64,000 nt of DNA from Cephalotus follicularis. Lineage: Eukaryota > Streptophyta > Magnoliopsida > Oxalidales > Cephalotaceae. How positions within the stretch are numbered: position 1 is the first letter of the stretch; every line of letters begins with the position of its first letter. Of the stretch, positions 11,366-23,072 are shown piece by piece. The stretch covers positions 1-64,000 of the forward strand of contig BDDD01001583.1 in assembly GCA_001972305.1 (NCBI GenBank), read 5' to 3'. Below the pieces are notes generated by a model. It was given only the letters and a program-made list of their open reading frames with translations, made no database searches and was not told the origin of the DNA. The position numbers and the translations under genes were made by a program.

Positions 11366-12567
11366 GAGTTTGTTTGCATTTTGAGCATATGTTTGCTTGC
11401 ATAATTACTACGGATTGAATTATGGATTGAAGTGTTATTGATTTCTAAATTTTTTTGTCATTTTAGAAAAGTGCATACATGATTTTGTAATAAATCATTA
11501 TTTTACACAAAAATGTATATTTTCAAAGAATTGAAATGTGGTTTCAAAGACTGATTATTGTTTCAAAAGACTGTTTATACATTTTGAGTAAATGTATTGT
11601 TCAAGTATTTTATAGCTTATAAACTACTTGAGAACGAATTTATTTTGGATTGATTGCTGGATTGTGATTGGATTGATGTCGTATTAGTCGCGGTGGCAGA
11701 GGTTGTCACTAATGGCTAATGGTGGGTTGGACTCTAGGTGCTGGAGATGGCTAGGGACACCCACACTGGTTACTTAGCCATTGTGCAAGTAACATTTGAT
11801 TGGTCGAGCTTTCCTAGCCTACGTGCCGGTTAGCCTATGTGCTTTCCTCGCCTTGTGCTGGTTAGAATCGATATGAGATACTGCCAACCTTCGAGTGGTA
11901 GATATCGAATTCTGTTTGGAGTCGGCCGGAGTGGGGCTAAAATAGAGTATACGACATCGGGGACAGAAGATGGCGATGCGCATTGTACGTATGGATTGAT
12001 TGGTCCTTTGTAACATGATTGATGGATTGTGTTGATGTAGCCACTTGGCATGGTTGCTCATATATTGATGGATATACATATATACATATATATGTATTGT
12101 TATATATTATGTATTGCATCACGATGCATTCATCACATGGCATTTATTATCGTTGACCCCGAAATGATTTTATATCTTCCCTACTTAGCTAGTGGATTAG
12201 GCTAACCCTATCAATTTCAGATTGATGTAGTGGGATCGATATTGCTTATGCTTGGAGGACCGAAGAGAAGATAGAGTTGTATTCTCTTTTGAAAAATGTT
12301 AAATGGATTAATGTACTGACAAATATTAGTCATGCTCCGTTTGAGGGCGATTAACAATGATTATCATGTATTGATGTTAAATATTTGGTAACATGTAGTA
12401 TGGGATGCATGTTACGTTATTTTATTCAGCTTATGTTTATATGCTTCCGCAATGATTATATATGGTTCGGAAGTTTTTAATTTTTCGAGTTTTGGTTAAG
12501 CTGGATATATATATGTTAATTGCCATGATCTCCGGGTCATTTGTTTATTCGGGAACGGAGTGTGATA

Positions 12568-13416
12568 GTTGTAGTATCAGTCCCTACGGGATAATCTTCT
12601 CAGGTAGATCAGGTGTACATGAGCTGTGATGTTATAGTTAGAGGATAGAGTTTCCCTGCAGATCTTATTCCTTTTCATATCAAGGATTTTAATGTTATCG
12701 TAGGTATGGACTAGCTGACAGTTCATCAGGCACTGGTGGATCGTTTCAGGAGAGTAGTCACTTTCTGTATGCCCAATGGATCTAGTATGAAGTTGATGTG
12801 TGAGAAGCGCACCATGCCGATCAGAGTAATCACAGCTATGGTAGGACATAGGATTTTGCAGGCAGGTGGTCAAGGATATCTGGCTCATGTGGTGGACATT
12901 GGGATGTATGAGCCGAGATTAGAGTATATGCCTGTAGTTTGTGAGTTTCCGAATGTGTTTCCAGAAGAGTTACCGAGATTACCATCAGAGAGGGAGATTG
13001 ACTGTTCTATAGAGTTGATTCTCGGTACAGTCCCTATATCTCTCACACCTTACAGGATTTTACTGGTTGAATTGAAAGAGCTGAAGGTGCAATTGCAGGA
13101 ATTACTAGAGAAGGGATTTATAAGACCCAGTAGTTCTGCCTGGGGTGTGCTATTTGTTAAAAAGAAGGATGGTACCCTCCGGATGTGTATTGATTACATG
13201 AAATTGAATAAGGTCACAGTACGTAATAAATATCCCTTACTATGTATTGATGATCTGTTTGATCAGTTACAGGGAGCCTGTGTGTTCTCGAAGATAGATC
13301 TTCGATCATGTTATCATCAATTGAGGATACGGGAACACGATATCCCAAAGATGGCTTTTAGACCCCGATATGGCCACTACGAGTTTTCGGTCATGCCGTT
13401 GCATTTATGGATCTGA
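12568..13416 (+). pseudogene. Protease end and reverse transcriptase, first part, element A
   Basis: This continues directly from the protease half at 7625. IVGMD near 12700 is the conserved C-terminal protease block and is followed by TAG where Trp is usual. An open frame at 12736-13416 (226 aa) holds the RT fingers: [34 protein letters not shown] and [12 protein letters not shown]. In the last block the usual SGYHQ has become SCYHQ. The frame ends after [10 protein letters not shown] because a short stretch, normally encoding GLTNAPA-type residues, is deleted and the frame shifts into [10 protein letters not shown] near 13400. Confidence 0.9.
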
Positions 13417-14320
13417 TGAATCGAGTTTTCTGACCTTTTCTGAATAATTTTGTGGTGGTGTTCATTGATGATGTGATGGTATACTCTCGCAGTCAAGCAG
13501 AGCATGGTTAATATTTGAGGACTATTTTGCAGAGGCTGAGGGATCATCGATTATATGCCAAGCTCAGTAAGTGTGAATTTTGGCTTGACAAAGTTGTATT
13601 TCTAGGGCAAGTGATCTCGGGTCAGGGTATTGAAGTGGACCCGAAGAAAGGGGACGCTGTGCTGGCTTGGGAGCGGTCCAGAAATGTTACAGAGGTATGC
13701 AGTTTTCTGAGGTTGGTAGGATACTACAGGAGGTTTATTGAAGGCTTCTCCTTGTTAGCATCACCTCTGTCTTAGCTAACAAGGAAGGAAGTTAAGTTTG
13801 AATGGACTGACGACTGTGAGAGAAGTTTCCAGGAGCTAAAGAGTAGATTGACTACAGCTCTAGTTTTGACTCTTCCATCTCCAGGTGGTGGATTTGTAGT
13901 ATATAGAGATGACTCCAGGCAAGGTTTGGGCTGTGTATTGATGCAGCATGGGAAGGTTATAGCCTATGCATCGAGACAGTTGAAAAGACATGAGCTTAAC
14001 TATCCTACACATGATCTGGAGTTAACTACAGTGGTCTTTGCCTTAATGATTTGGCGACATTACCTGTATGGAGAGACTTGCCAAATATTTACTAACCACT
14101 AGAGTCTAAAGTATTTATTTTCACAGCAGCATCTTAATTTGAGGCAGAGGAGATGGATCGAGCTGATTAAGGATTATGACTGCATTATTGATTATCACTC
14201 AGGTAAGGCAAACATAGTGGCAGATGCCTTGAGTAGGAAGTCTTCTGTTTCTCTTGCTCGCATACATTTGACTTATCTGCCATTGTTGGAGCAGTTGAGG
14301 TCTACGGATGCGGAGTTGGC
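13417..14320 (+). pseudogene. RT palm/thumb and RNase H, element A
   Basis: VVFIDDVMVYS near 13453 is the catalytic (Y/F)xDD block of reverse transcriptase. A TAA follows near 13509. The open piece 13515-13775 contains [17 protein letters not shown] and [11 protein letters not shown]. RNase H is at 13848-14102 ([30 protein letters not shown]) and 14139-14320 ([26 protein letters not shown]). A TAG at about 14101 replaces a residue in the usual TDH-x-SL block. Solo LTR G splits the reading frame after 14320. Confidence 0.9.
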
Positions 14321-14593
14321 TGTAACACCCAGAATTTTTATAAATAAAGACATATGTATAAATGGATAATATTATATAAAAGAATGGCTATTGGGTTGGC
14401 AATGTTTCCTTTGGAATGAGCCGAATTCATATAAAGGAGAAATTGGGCTTAAATGGTATTAATATTGTTATTTGGGCTGGAATTGGATTTAAGGAAGGAA
14501 TGATGTTGGGTCGTCCATCACCATATTATCAGCCCAATTTAGTGAAGAAAACGATGGAAATGTGTAGGGAATTCTAGAGAGTTCCATTAATGG

Positions 14594-14603
14594 CTATAAA
14601 AAG
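14594..14603 (+). promoter_or_regulatory. TATA box of LTR G
   Basis: CTATAAAAAG is a canonical plant TATA box about 270 bases into the LTR, where retrotransposon transcription would start. The R region would then contain the GTAGG donor-like site 200 bases downstream. Confidence 0.65.
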
Positions 14604-14999
14604 GAATGTAGAGAGTGTGGGGATGGTTATTGACAAATTGGAGAGAAGAGACAATGAGATAGCAATGTTCTAGAGAATTCCTGTCTCCTCCCTTCTACTC
14701 TCGTTAAAATCCCCTAACTTCCAACCTTGGAAGAAATGTGGAATGAAGGATCCAGAGAGCAAAGGAAAGCATAATCAGACTCCAGTGCATTTGAGGTAGG
14801 ATCTACTTCCTACTCAGAGCGTTTACTCTTAATGTGATTGTTATGAGTACTGTGATTATGGTTGCCCAGGTTAGAGTTAGATGAATGTTATAAAGGTAGA
14901 ATGACTGAGATGGATTTAATGGTCCTCTGTAATTGATGGGTATTAGACTTAGTGAATACTAAGTAATAATGGAATGAGTGATAATGCATCGAGTATACC

Positions 15000-16215
15000 T
15001 TGCGCCTAAGCATGCCACACATGCGCTACATTTGAATCAGTGCATTTGAGCATGCGTTTAAGTAGTGCGACTTTAGCATCACATGTGTCCTGAGCATGCT
15101 ATGTACCGACCATGCCATGCATCCCAGTATGACAACCAATGGCGCCCAGCATGCTTAGCAATGCATCAAGAACGCTATCGTCGTACGCCCGAGCATGCAA
15201 GGTGATGCGTCCTAGCACACCAAGTGCCAAACATGCGGAATAGTGCATCCTGGTACGCCGGGCATGCGGTTGAGCAGTGTACCATAGCCTGCATCCGACC
15301 ATGCATGAGTTCGAGATACCGAGATGGCGTCTAAGCATACCATGCCTACGTCCGAGCATGCATGCGTCCTAAGCATGTGATGATGTGTGCCCGAAATCTT
15401 CCAAGTGGGCATGCCAATCGTCATACGCCGAGATGCCGAGAATGCGCCTAAGCATGCCATGCATGCGTCCGAGCATGCATGCACCTGAGTTGTGCACCTT
15501 AGGGCACCGTAGCATGCATCCGAGCATGCAATGTCTTGTGCCCCCGAGCTCCCTAACGCCATGAGTTTTGACCACGGCGTCCGAGCTCTCCACTGTGAGT
15601 GTGCCAACCAGTAGTGGCACTGAGCACTACCCAGCAGGTTGCCCGAGCATGCCCGATGTGCCGAGCTCTCCAATGTAGAGGCCTTGAGCGTGCGTTCACT
15701 GCATGCCCGACGTCCCGAGGTCTCCACCGATGCGCACCCGAGCTCTCCATTGATGGTGCCCAGGCTCATTTCATATATGTGTTCAAGAAGAGAAAGCGCT
15801 CAAGGGTGGGAATGCATGCGTCCGAGCATGTTCCCGGCCAGTGCAACTTCACCATGCATGCGAGTTATAGTCTGTGTCCGAACAGGACATGCGTTGAGGA
15901 TACGCCAGTGTAGTGCGCAATGGCTGCTATGCATGTGCTCAAGCTCTACTAGCATGCATCCCGAGCATGCAACAGCACCGAGCCCTCCACTGCATGTGTC
16001 TCGAGCATGCAACATTGAATGTACGAGCTCACCAAGCATGTTTCTCGAGTATACCATGGTGTCGAGCTCTCCATCCCAAGCATGCATAGTGCGTAAAATG
16101 ATACGTGCCGATCTTCACTGTACAGCATGCAAGCAAGGCGCTATCCACTGCACAACAGGTGTCTCAGACATGCAACACCTGGGCTCATTGTACCAAGCAT
16201 GAGCTCCTAGCATGC
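15000..16215. repeat. GCATGC-palindrome array of LTR G
   Basis: About 1.2 kb contains dozens of units around CCGAGCATGC, CTAAGCATGC and GAGCATGCAT, with CGAGCTCTCCA units interspersed from about 15550 on. Spacing is irregular (about 12-45 bases). GC content is visibly higher than in the flanks, which opens several long but meaningless frames. The GCATGC core is palindromic, like the GTCGAC core of the other LTR arrays. Confidence 0.9.
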
Positions 16216-16429
16216 TATGTCAAGTACCCAACCTTAGGTGCCTGTGATGGACTATCATGAATGAGTAATTGAAATGAATACTGTGGAGTGATAAATAAAT
16301 GCAGTGTGATGTAGTGAAGGCAGACCACACAGAGGAATAGAAATGTAGTGTTATTGAATGTTAATGTAGTTTTAATGTGGTGTAATTTAATGTAGTGTTA
16401 ATGTGGTGTAGTGTAGTGTAGTGTAATGT

Positions 16430-16615
16430 ATTGGGTCACCACCGAGATGAGCCCTATGGGGATCACCACCGAGATGAACCCTATGGGGGTCACCACCGAG
16501 ATGAACCAGGAAAGCTATCGGCCGAGATGACCTAATGGGTCACCAATTGAGTTGAACTAGGAGGGTCACCAGGCGAATAGCACACGGGGATCACCGACCG
16601 AGATGAGCCATGAAT
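16430..16615 (+). repeat. About 31-bp tandem repeat (CACCACCGAGATGA)
   Basis: Roughly six units of GGGTCACCACCGAGATGA plus CCCTATG follow one another. The first three are nearly identical and the later ones are degenerate. It lies in the downstream half of LTR G. Confidence 0.85.
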
Positions 16616-17379
16616 GTTAAATGAATGTTACTGTATAATGTATTAGTGCTAAGGTTTTGTGAATGTTTAGGTTCCTCTCCTTTTCATGTAATGCCTAGAG
16701 CGCGTTTATTGCTCTTCCTAAAGCCGAGGAACCCGAGGAGCCGGTCTGCCTAAAACGTAATGTTATTCATCTCGGATCCTCTTCCTTAATGTCTGAGTGC
16801 GTTTATCGCTCCTCCTTAAGCGGGGGATACTGAGGAAGAATGTAATGATTTTAATGGTACTGTGAATGATTGTTAGTGATACTGTAATGACTGTTATTGA
16901 TACTGTTAATGTCATGAATGCTTGTACTGTATGGTTGGTTATGCATTGCATCTCTCATTGCATACATGCTGCATTGCACTCCACATATGCATCGGTAGTA
17001 GTTCCTACACAACCAGTGGTTGCTAATCCATTGCATTGTTATGTAATGGGTCAGGTACAGGTGGAGCTTCGCAGCAAGCAGAAGATTAAATAGCCAAGTA
17101 AGTCTCCTCCTTCCAGTTGCAGTTCGACGACCCAAGAGTATAATAATGAAATTGTATATTGTTTTATGACCTGCCGATTTGTGGCAGAGCTATCTTTGGA
17201 CAGTATTGTACAACATTGGGTTTTATCCATATGAGTTATTGTTTATTTGGATTTTCCACATGCATTTTTATATTGTTAAATGTTTTTAATTATTCCGCTA
17301 AATTGTTATAAGAATTGAATGGCACTGTTTGTAGCGCACCAGGCTTTGGGGGTCCACCCTTGGGGTTTGGGGCGTTACA

Positions 17380-18330
17380 TTGGCAGTGGATGATAATGGT
17401 GCAGTGTTATCCATTTTACGGGTGAGATCGGTATTAGTGGATCGGATAAGAGAAACACAGGAGTAGGATTAGAGGCTGGTAAAACTTCTTAAGCAGGTCA
17501 GAGAGGGTTCTCGGTCAGGTTTCCATATCAGAAAGGATGGTGCTCTGATGTTTGGCCAGAGGATTTGTGTGCCACATGTGGAGGCTATTAAATGAGAAAT
17601 TTTGGAAGAAGCTCATTGTTCTGTATGGTCGATACATCCTGGTAGTACTAAGATGTATCAAGATTTGAAACAACATTACTAGTGGAGAGGCATGAAAAGG
17701 GAGATTGCCAGATATTTGGCCAGGTGTGTGACATGCCAGCAGGTTAAAGCAGAACGACAGAAACCCTCAGGATTATTGCAGTCGCTTCCCATTCTGGAGT
17801 GGAAATAGGAACATATTACTATTGATTTTGTTTCAGGACTCCCTCAGACTCAAAGAATACGGGATGCTATATGAGTTATAGTTGGCCGATTGACAAAGTC
17901 GACACACTTTTTGCCGATACATATGGATTACAGCTTGGAGAGGTTGGCACAGTTTTATGTGAATGATATTGTCAAGCTGCATGGGGTTCCCATTAGTATA
18001 GTATTAGATAGAGACCCCCGATTTACATCGAGATTTTGGTAGAGCTTGCAGGAAGCTTTGGGTACTAAGTTGAGACTCAGTATTGCTTATCATCCTTAGA
18101 CTGATGGACAGTCTGAGCGTACTATTCAGATTTTGGAAGATATGTTACGAGCCTGCGTTATGGATTTCAGGGGTAGCTGGGATACCTGCTTGACTTTGAT
18201 TGAGTTTGCTTATAATAATAGTTACCAAGCTAGTATCAGCATGGCACCATATGAGGCCCTGTATGGTAGGCGATGTAGAAAACCATTGTGCTGGGATGAT
18301 GTGGGTGACAGAAGATTATTGGTCCCGATA
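17380..18330 (+). pseudogene. Integrase remnant, element A
   Basis: The integrase zinc region is visible around 17610-17760 (HPGSTKMYQDLK; CVTCQQVKAE). The catalytic core shows [22 protein letters not shown] and DGQSERTIQILEDML, so the D, D and E positions can be placed. In-frame stops occur in H-Y-stop-W near 17680 and E-W-K-stop-E near 17807. More occur after DAI near 17872, after RFW near 18042, and in HP-stop-TDG near 18098. Most replace Trp or Gln and fit single C-to-T or G-to-A changes. The longest clean piece is 18133-18333. Confidence 0.9.
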
Positions 18331-18890
18331 TAGTGAAGGATGCTACAGAAAAGGTGAAGATCATTCAGGAGAGACTGCGAGTAGCTGAGAGCAGGCAAAA
18401 GAGCTATGTTGATAAACATTGCAAATATTTGGAGTTTGAAGTGGGTGATAGAGTATTTCTTCGAGTATAACTTTATACGAGAGTTATCCTGTTTGGCAGA
18501 AGTGGCAAGCTAAGTCCTTGATATGTTGGACCTTTTGAGATTGTACAGAGGATCAGACCTGTTGCTTATTGTTTATCTTTGCCACCAGAGTTGACCCGGA
18601 TTCATGATGTCTTCCATGTATCAGTGTTGAGAAAGTACATCCTGGATCCTTCACATATTCTAGATACCCCAATTGATTTGTCCGACGAATATTTACCGGA
18701 GCTAGCTTATGAAGTTCTTGTGCAGATTTTGGATCGTCGAGATCATGTATTGAGGACCAAGACAATCCCATTGGTTAAGGTCTTGTGGAGAAATCAAGCT
18801 GTAGAGGAGTCCACCTGGGAGCGCGAGGATGAGATGAAAAAGCATTACCCAAAGTTCTTCAATAAAACAAGTACGTGAATTTTGAGGGCA
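18331..18890 (+). pseudogene. Integrase C-terminus with chromodomain-like tail, element A
   Basis: After frameshifts near 18330-18480, the piece 18579-18878 (99 aa) reads RIHDVFHVSVLRKY, then VQILDRRDHVLRTK, IPLVKVLWRN, EESTWEREDEMKKHYPKFF. This is the tail of plant chromovirus integrases, which is thought to steer insertion by binding chromatin. The usual GAATTTCGAGGACGA-like sequence follows the stop in decayed form. Recognisable element A sequence ends near 18890. Confidence 0.85.
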
Positions 18891-21470
18891 ACAACATTCT
18901 AAAACAGCTCAGCTTAGTGTCCGAGGTCAGGAGGACGGGCAAAACTAAGGAAAACTTCTTAACTCTCACTTAACGCCTGCAGGGCATGCCCGAGGACAAA
19001 CACCTGGGGACGCCAGCTTAGGGTCAACCAACCCGAGCTGCAAGGTCAACCTAAGGTTAGACTAACCATGAACATTGCCACCCTTCCCCCGGCATCTCAG
19101 CAGAGGTACCACGCTCAAAAGGCCCCGGGGAGAAACACTGAGGTTTCACCAAGGCCAGGGGCTGGGGAAACCTGCTCCTCTGCCCAGGGTCAAACGACTC
19201 CCAAACCCATGTGTCATCCCTGCACCCTAAACACTTAGCATAAACAACAACAGGGCTGGGAAAAAGCTTATAACAACAAATTATATAAAACAACAAGTGA
19301 ATTATATATGGTCCCGGGTAAAATGTCAAGGACCCACAACATCCAAGAAGTCATATGCATGTTTACAAAAGAGGTTTTACAGGACATAGACAATAACAAA
19401 GTCTACACAAAACCCCAAGAATGTCCCCAAATGCATGAAGGTGCCCATGGACGAAGAGCCATCCTAAGGTGCTGCGTCAGGCGTCTACCTCTTTCAACAC
19501 GTTATCCTTAGTGGATCTCAATAACCCTGCTGCCCCGCTTCCTCTGCACACAAAACTGAGAGGGGATTAGTCCAACTGACTAGTGAGTAAGATCAAGGAA
19601 TATCCTGGGCAAACCCACTTCCACTGGGGTGCCAAGAGCCAAGGTAAACGTGCCCTGCCCCAACTGGGCTGAGGACAACCTATATCTCCTGCTCAACAAA
19701 ACAAGGCAGAGGTGAATATGTACAAAGATATTGATAAAAAGGAAACCCGAGGAGACATCAGAGTTACCAACTCAATGACCGACCTCAAGGAAAGAAGATA
19801 ACAACAGGTTATATATATATCAATCATGCCAGGGATCCGGGGATCAACAAAAGATCATACTCTAAGTATCAACATTTATCAGGGGACTGCTGGTACTGTA
19901 TCAATCACAAGCACATTTCCGCACACACACACACACATGCACACATCATACTCACACACTTCCATAGCCAGAACCACCTCGGCAAGCACAAATAACAGCT
20001 CTGTTGAAGATCCATCAACGTGGTCATGGGCTACAGGACTGTACACATCCCTCATATACGCATATAGATACCCACTTCCAGAGCACCGCATGAACATCGA
20101 TAGAAGGGCTACGCAAGAACACCTTCTTCGGCAATCAGAAGTTGGCGCACCTCACCACATGAACATCGATCGAGGAGCTACGCAAGCCCACCCCCGTCGG
20201 CAATCACAAGCTCAGCACTACACCATACGAACATTGATCGAGGAGCTACCTCATTGGCAATCACGTAGCATTGGTATCGTCCAAGGGGCCCGCAAATCAC
20301 CGCTCAGCTCTACCCTTGACGAGATGATAGAGGAGAACATCGGCTCAAAGGTAAGTGTATCACCACTTAGACCATCTCGGGCCGACAATCTCATGCCCGA
20401 AGACTCCATTATGGCCTGACCAGAGAAGTTAGCGGATCCTCGGCTGCCCTCACACATCATTCCATCATAAACCAATGAAATAAGCAGATCCGGGTATGGA
20501 ACCCAGGCACAGTCACACTCAATAGTTCATCATCGACAATGGCACTGCTGAATGGAATAGGGATCGAACGCCCACTCCTCCATCAACCACAGTAAGTCTC
20601 ATACATAACCAAGTAAGCAGTAGCCAGTAACAAGTACCCGAGGACAACAACACATGATATCAAAATAAAGCATGAATACTTAAACAGAAGAGGAAACAAC
20701 AAGTTCAACCCGGGCATCGAGTCCTCAGCTCGGAACAACAGTATTCACATGCAATATCAACAGATGACAGGAGAAGAAATCCTAGTCAAAGATAATATCA
20801 TGGAAGGGCATATAAATAGTAAACTCTCAGTTATCAATTGATAGAAAGAGCATCCCACTCACTAGTATCAGTAGCTTCCTCGACTAGCTTCCTTGTCGTG
20901 CGGACTCTGTGCCTAGATCCTCCTCTGTAAGACCAATACACAACAATGCTTAGCTACCATGAACAAACATTTCTGAAGTCATGCATGAACCACATACATC
21001 CATGAAAACCAAGGCGAAGCTTTTTCTTGGCCTTAAAGATCGTCTCAACACCAACAAAGCAACGTACCACAACGTACCGAGGAGGACTCTTACCTGCTAG
21101 ACGCGTAGACGGGTAAGGAAAGTCCCAACCTCAAATAGAGATCAAAGCTGTAGAAGAAAGACGAAGAAGAAAGAAGAAAGATGAAAGCTCACTCTCTCAA
21201 AAGCTTCTTCAGGCATGAGATGATGGATGTGATGTCTGCCAAAAGCCAACTGCCAAAACTTCCTAAGTAAGCTTTGCACATATCCCAACACCAATTCAAA
21301 TATCTCTTCATCACATAACCATAACAAACCATTGGGCCTCCACCAAGCCCAAGCTAAACTAACACTATCTAAGAAGAGAAGCCCAAGCTGACCACAACCA
21401 AGGAGAAAAAGAAAAATTTCTCCCAAGCCCCAAACATCAATTTACCCAAAAATTAATGCGGGTCGTTACA
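18891..21470 (-). repeat. Ty3/gypsy LTR on minus strand, left end unclear
   Basis: On the minus strand it starts TGTAACGACCCGCA at 21470. A GCAG|GTAAGAG donor-like site lies near 21090. The left limit is not canonical: no TG-start/CA-end pair or TSD was found near 18891, so it is probably truncated there. Open frames in it (for example 19826-20419) show no recognisable domain and include a CA microsatellite. Confidence 0.65.
20088..20265. repeat. Three-unit repeat, about 65-70 bp, GAGGAGCTACGCAAG
   Basis: GAACATCGATCGAGGAGCTACG, interrupted or slightly altered, recurs three times with a following CGGCAATCA block. It occupies the interior of the minus-strand LTR, the position where other LTRs of the window carry their arrays. 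Confidence 0.75.
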
Positions 21471-22340
21471 GTGATTATTACTACATCGCCTGTATTATGA
21501 TGTCATGATATATGACGACGACATGAGATATGGCATTCACATGTTATGTTATGGTGATATGATATATGATGATGATAGTATAGTTGTACCAACATCCCTG
21601 GATTTTATGACTATATGGGCACATTTCTTGATTCATGATTGATGATTATTTTTAATCCTTGGTATTTTCATTCACTCTGATTTTATTATCATCCTGTTGT
21701 ACTCGTGCAGTACTATCTTGAGCTGTGTGGTTGTCTAGAGAATTCCATGTGTTTATTTTGGGCTTATAGCCTGGACATATTTATTGTATACACGTTTCCA
21801 TTATTGAGTTACGAGCTACTGTTATGAAGCATTGTTGATGATTATGTTCTTTTCATGGGTTTATAGCATCATATTTGTGGCCTATACTTTTGATTATGGC
21901 ATATATTTTATTCAGCGCATCCAGTTTCTTGTATGGATGCAACAGGGAATGGCTTGTCCCAACTCACTTAGTCATTTGGACTAACCCCTTCTTATTTATA
22001 TTTTTCAGTTGAGGCAGCAGTCGATGATCCATCTAACACCAGTCCAGTAGCATTTGAGTCTCTTAGAGGTAGACAACGGGATCCAGGCACCTTACACTTG
22101 CAGCTCTGGCTAGCATCACATGCATGCATGGGGACATATGAGATTGTTATTATGTTTATGGTTGGTAGTTAAAATTATAATGAGATGCAGATTTATCTGA
22201 GTTATTATGGTTGCGTAGTTATTAATGATGAAATTGAATACATTAAATGATCATGGTATTCCTATGATCGATTTGAAATAAATCAACTGCTGATTCCTCC
22301 TTCGGGAGTGTGGAAATATAAATTGTGCTTCTCCTTATAG
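21471..22340 (+). repeat. Downstream half of a Ty3/gypsy LTR
   Basis: CACTTAGTCATTTGGACTAACCCC and then a pyrimidine-rich stretch ending TTTTTCAG near 22009 match the acceptor-like module of LTRs H and F. CTCCTTCGGGAGTGTGGA near 22295 is shared with LTR fragment E at 36365. The LTR start is not present; the minus-strand LTR ending at 21470 interrupts or replaces it. No gene is seen. Confidence 0.6.
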
Positions 22341-23072
22341 GTGAAAATTTGGGATAGGTCCATTTTTAGGGGGAAACTCTTGCAGTTTTTTCTGCAAGAA
22401 TTTCCACCATTTCTATTAGATTATTATATGGCCAATAAAGGAATTTTTTGGCATGGAATATGAATTTAAAATGATAACTAGTATATAAGTGGTGACTAAT
22501 GAGATAATGGAGGCCAAAGGTATAGAATAAGTTAGGTTGTGTTGTGCATATCATTCTATGGGGTCAAGGCCTCGCAGGATGGGTCGTATTAGAATACCCT
22601 TTGCTATTCAAAGTGACTTGAAGTGAGATAGGTTTTGAAAAGATTTGGAGGAGCAAAGAAACTTTGAAGTAAGTGTTACATTCATCTTTGTCTTCTCTTT
22701 TTCTTTTGTTTTGGAATGTCAAAGTGTTGATCAAAGTGATCTTGGCATTAGGTTTTGTTTATAGTAAATCCATTCTGATTTAGGGTTTGCTAGTTTGGGT
22801 TAGATTAAGTGTTTATCTCGCCACTTTTTAATGAAACTAACAGTATTTAAATATCTTATAACATGCATATATAGATATATGCTCAAATACGGGCAATCAA
22901 TGCCCTAATCACCGTGTAAGCATTTACCATATAACACTCATCAATCCACATGGGTATTAAATACTCCAACCCATATCATAATCACATGCACAATCATTAT
23001 TCATATTATCCTTAACTATATAAATGTGATGCAGAAAATACTAATGCAAATAGGGGTTGTTTCGGGGTGTTA
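22341..23072 (-). repeat. Probable LTR end on minus strand
   Basis: GGGGTGTTACA at 23072 followed by TCTCCCCTCC reads on the minus strand as a purine tract GGAGGGGAGA and an LTR start TGTAACACCCC. The sequence left of it is AT-rich, with TATATGCTCAAATACGGGC. The left limit could not be fixed. Confidence 0.5.

Larger units (their letters stand above)
7626..12567 (+). mobile_element. Solo LTR F (Ty3/gypsy) with nested copia LTR
   Basis: It begins TGTAATGCCCAG, ends GGAGTGTGATA, and is flanked by GTTGT at 7621-7625 and 12568-12572 inside the protease of element A. With the nested copia copy (8281-10555) removed, the LTR is about 2.7 kb. Its order is: start, microarray F1 (7786-7950), a TATA-like TTTAAAAAAC near 8189, a CTGAG|GTAGG donor-like site at 10756, microarray F2 (10970-11365), a TTGCATTTTGAGCATATG box at about 11372, an acceptor-like TCAATTTCAG ending about 12219, and the end. 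No internal region exists, so it is a solo LTR. Confidence 0.9.
14321..17379 (+). mobile_element. Solo LTR G (Ty3/gypsy), 3.06 kb
   Basis: It begins TGTAACACCCAG, ends GGGGCGTTACA, and is flanked by TTGGC at 14316-14320 and 17380-17384 within element A pol. The order inside is: TATA box CTATAAAAAG (14594-14603), donor-like TTTGAG|GTAGG (14796), a 1.2-kb GCATGC array (15000-16215), a 31-bp tandem array (16430-16615), and a duplicated block around GCGTTTATYGCTC (16690-16830). A GACCTGCCGATTTGTGGCAG box (17168-17187) precedes the end. There is no internal domain. Confidence 0.92.
6437..18890 (+). mobile_element. Ty3/gypsy element A (chromovirus-like), no LTRs identified
   Basis: Gag, protease, reverse transcriptase, RNase H, integrase and a chromodomain-like tail occur in Ty3/gypsy order. 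They are spread over about 12.4 kb because of two clean insertions: solo LTR F (TSD GTTGT) and solo LTR G (TSD TTGGC). Removing the insertions leaves about 4.4 kb of coding DNA. The left side is cut by a copia LTR at 6436 and the right side ends just past the polyprotein, so neither LTR of A is recognised. The family is close to elements B and C but clearly diverged. Confidence 0.8.

Noticed and set aside
15212..16202. 185-187 aa frames on both strands in LTR G
   Set aside because: They arise from the GC-rich GCATGC array. Composition is repeat-driven (Cys/Ala/His-rich) and no domain is visible.
19826..20419. 197-aa open frame
   Set aside because: It has no recognisable domain and covers a CA microsatellite and a three-unit repeat inside a minus-strand LTR. 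It is most likely a chance frame.
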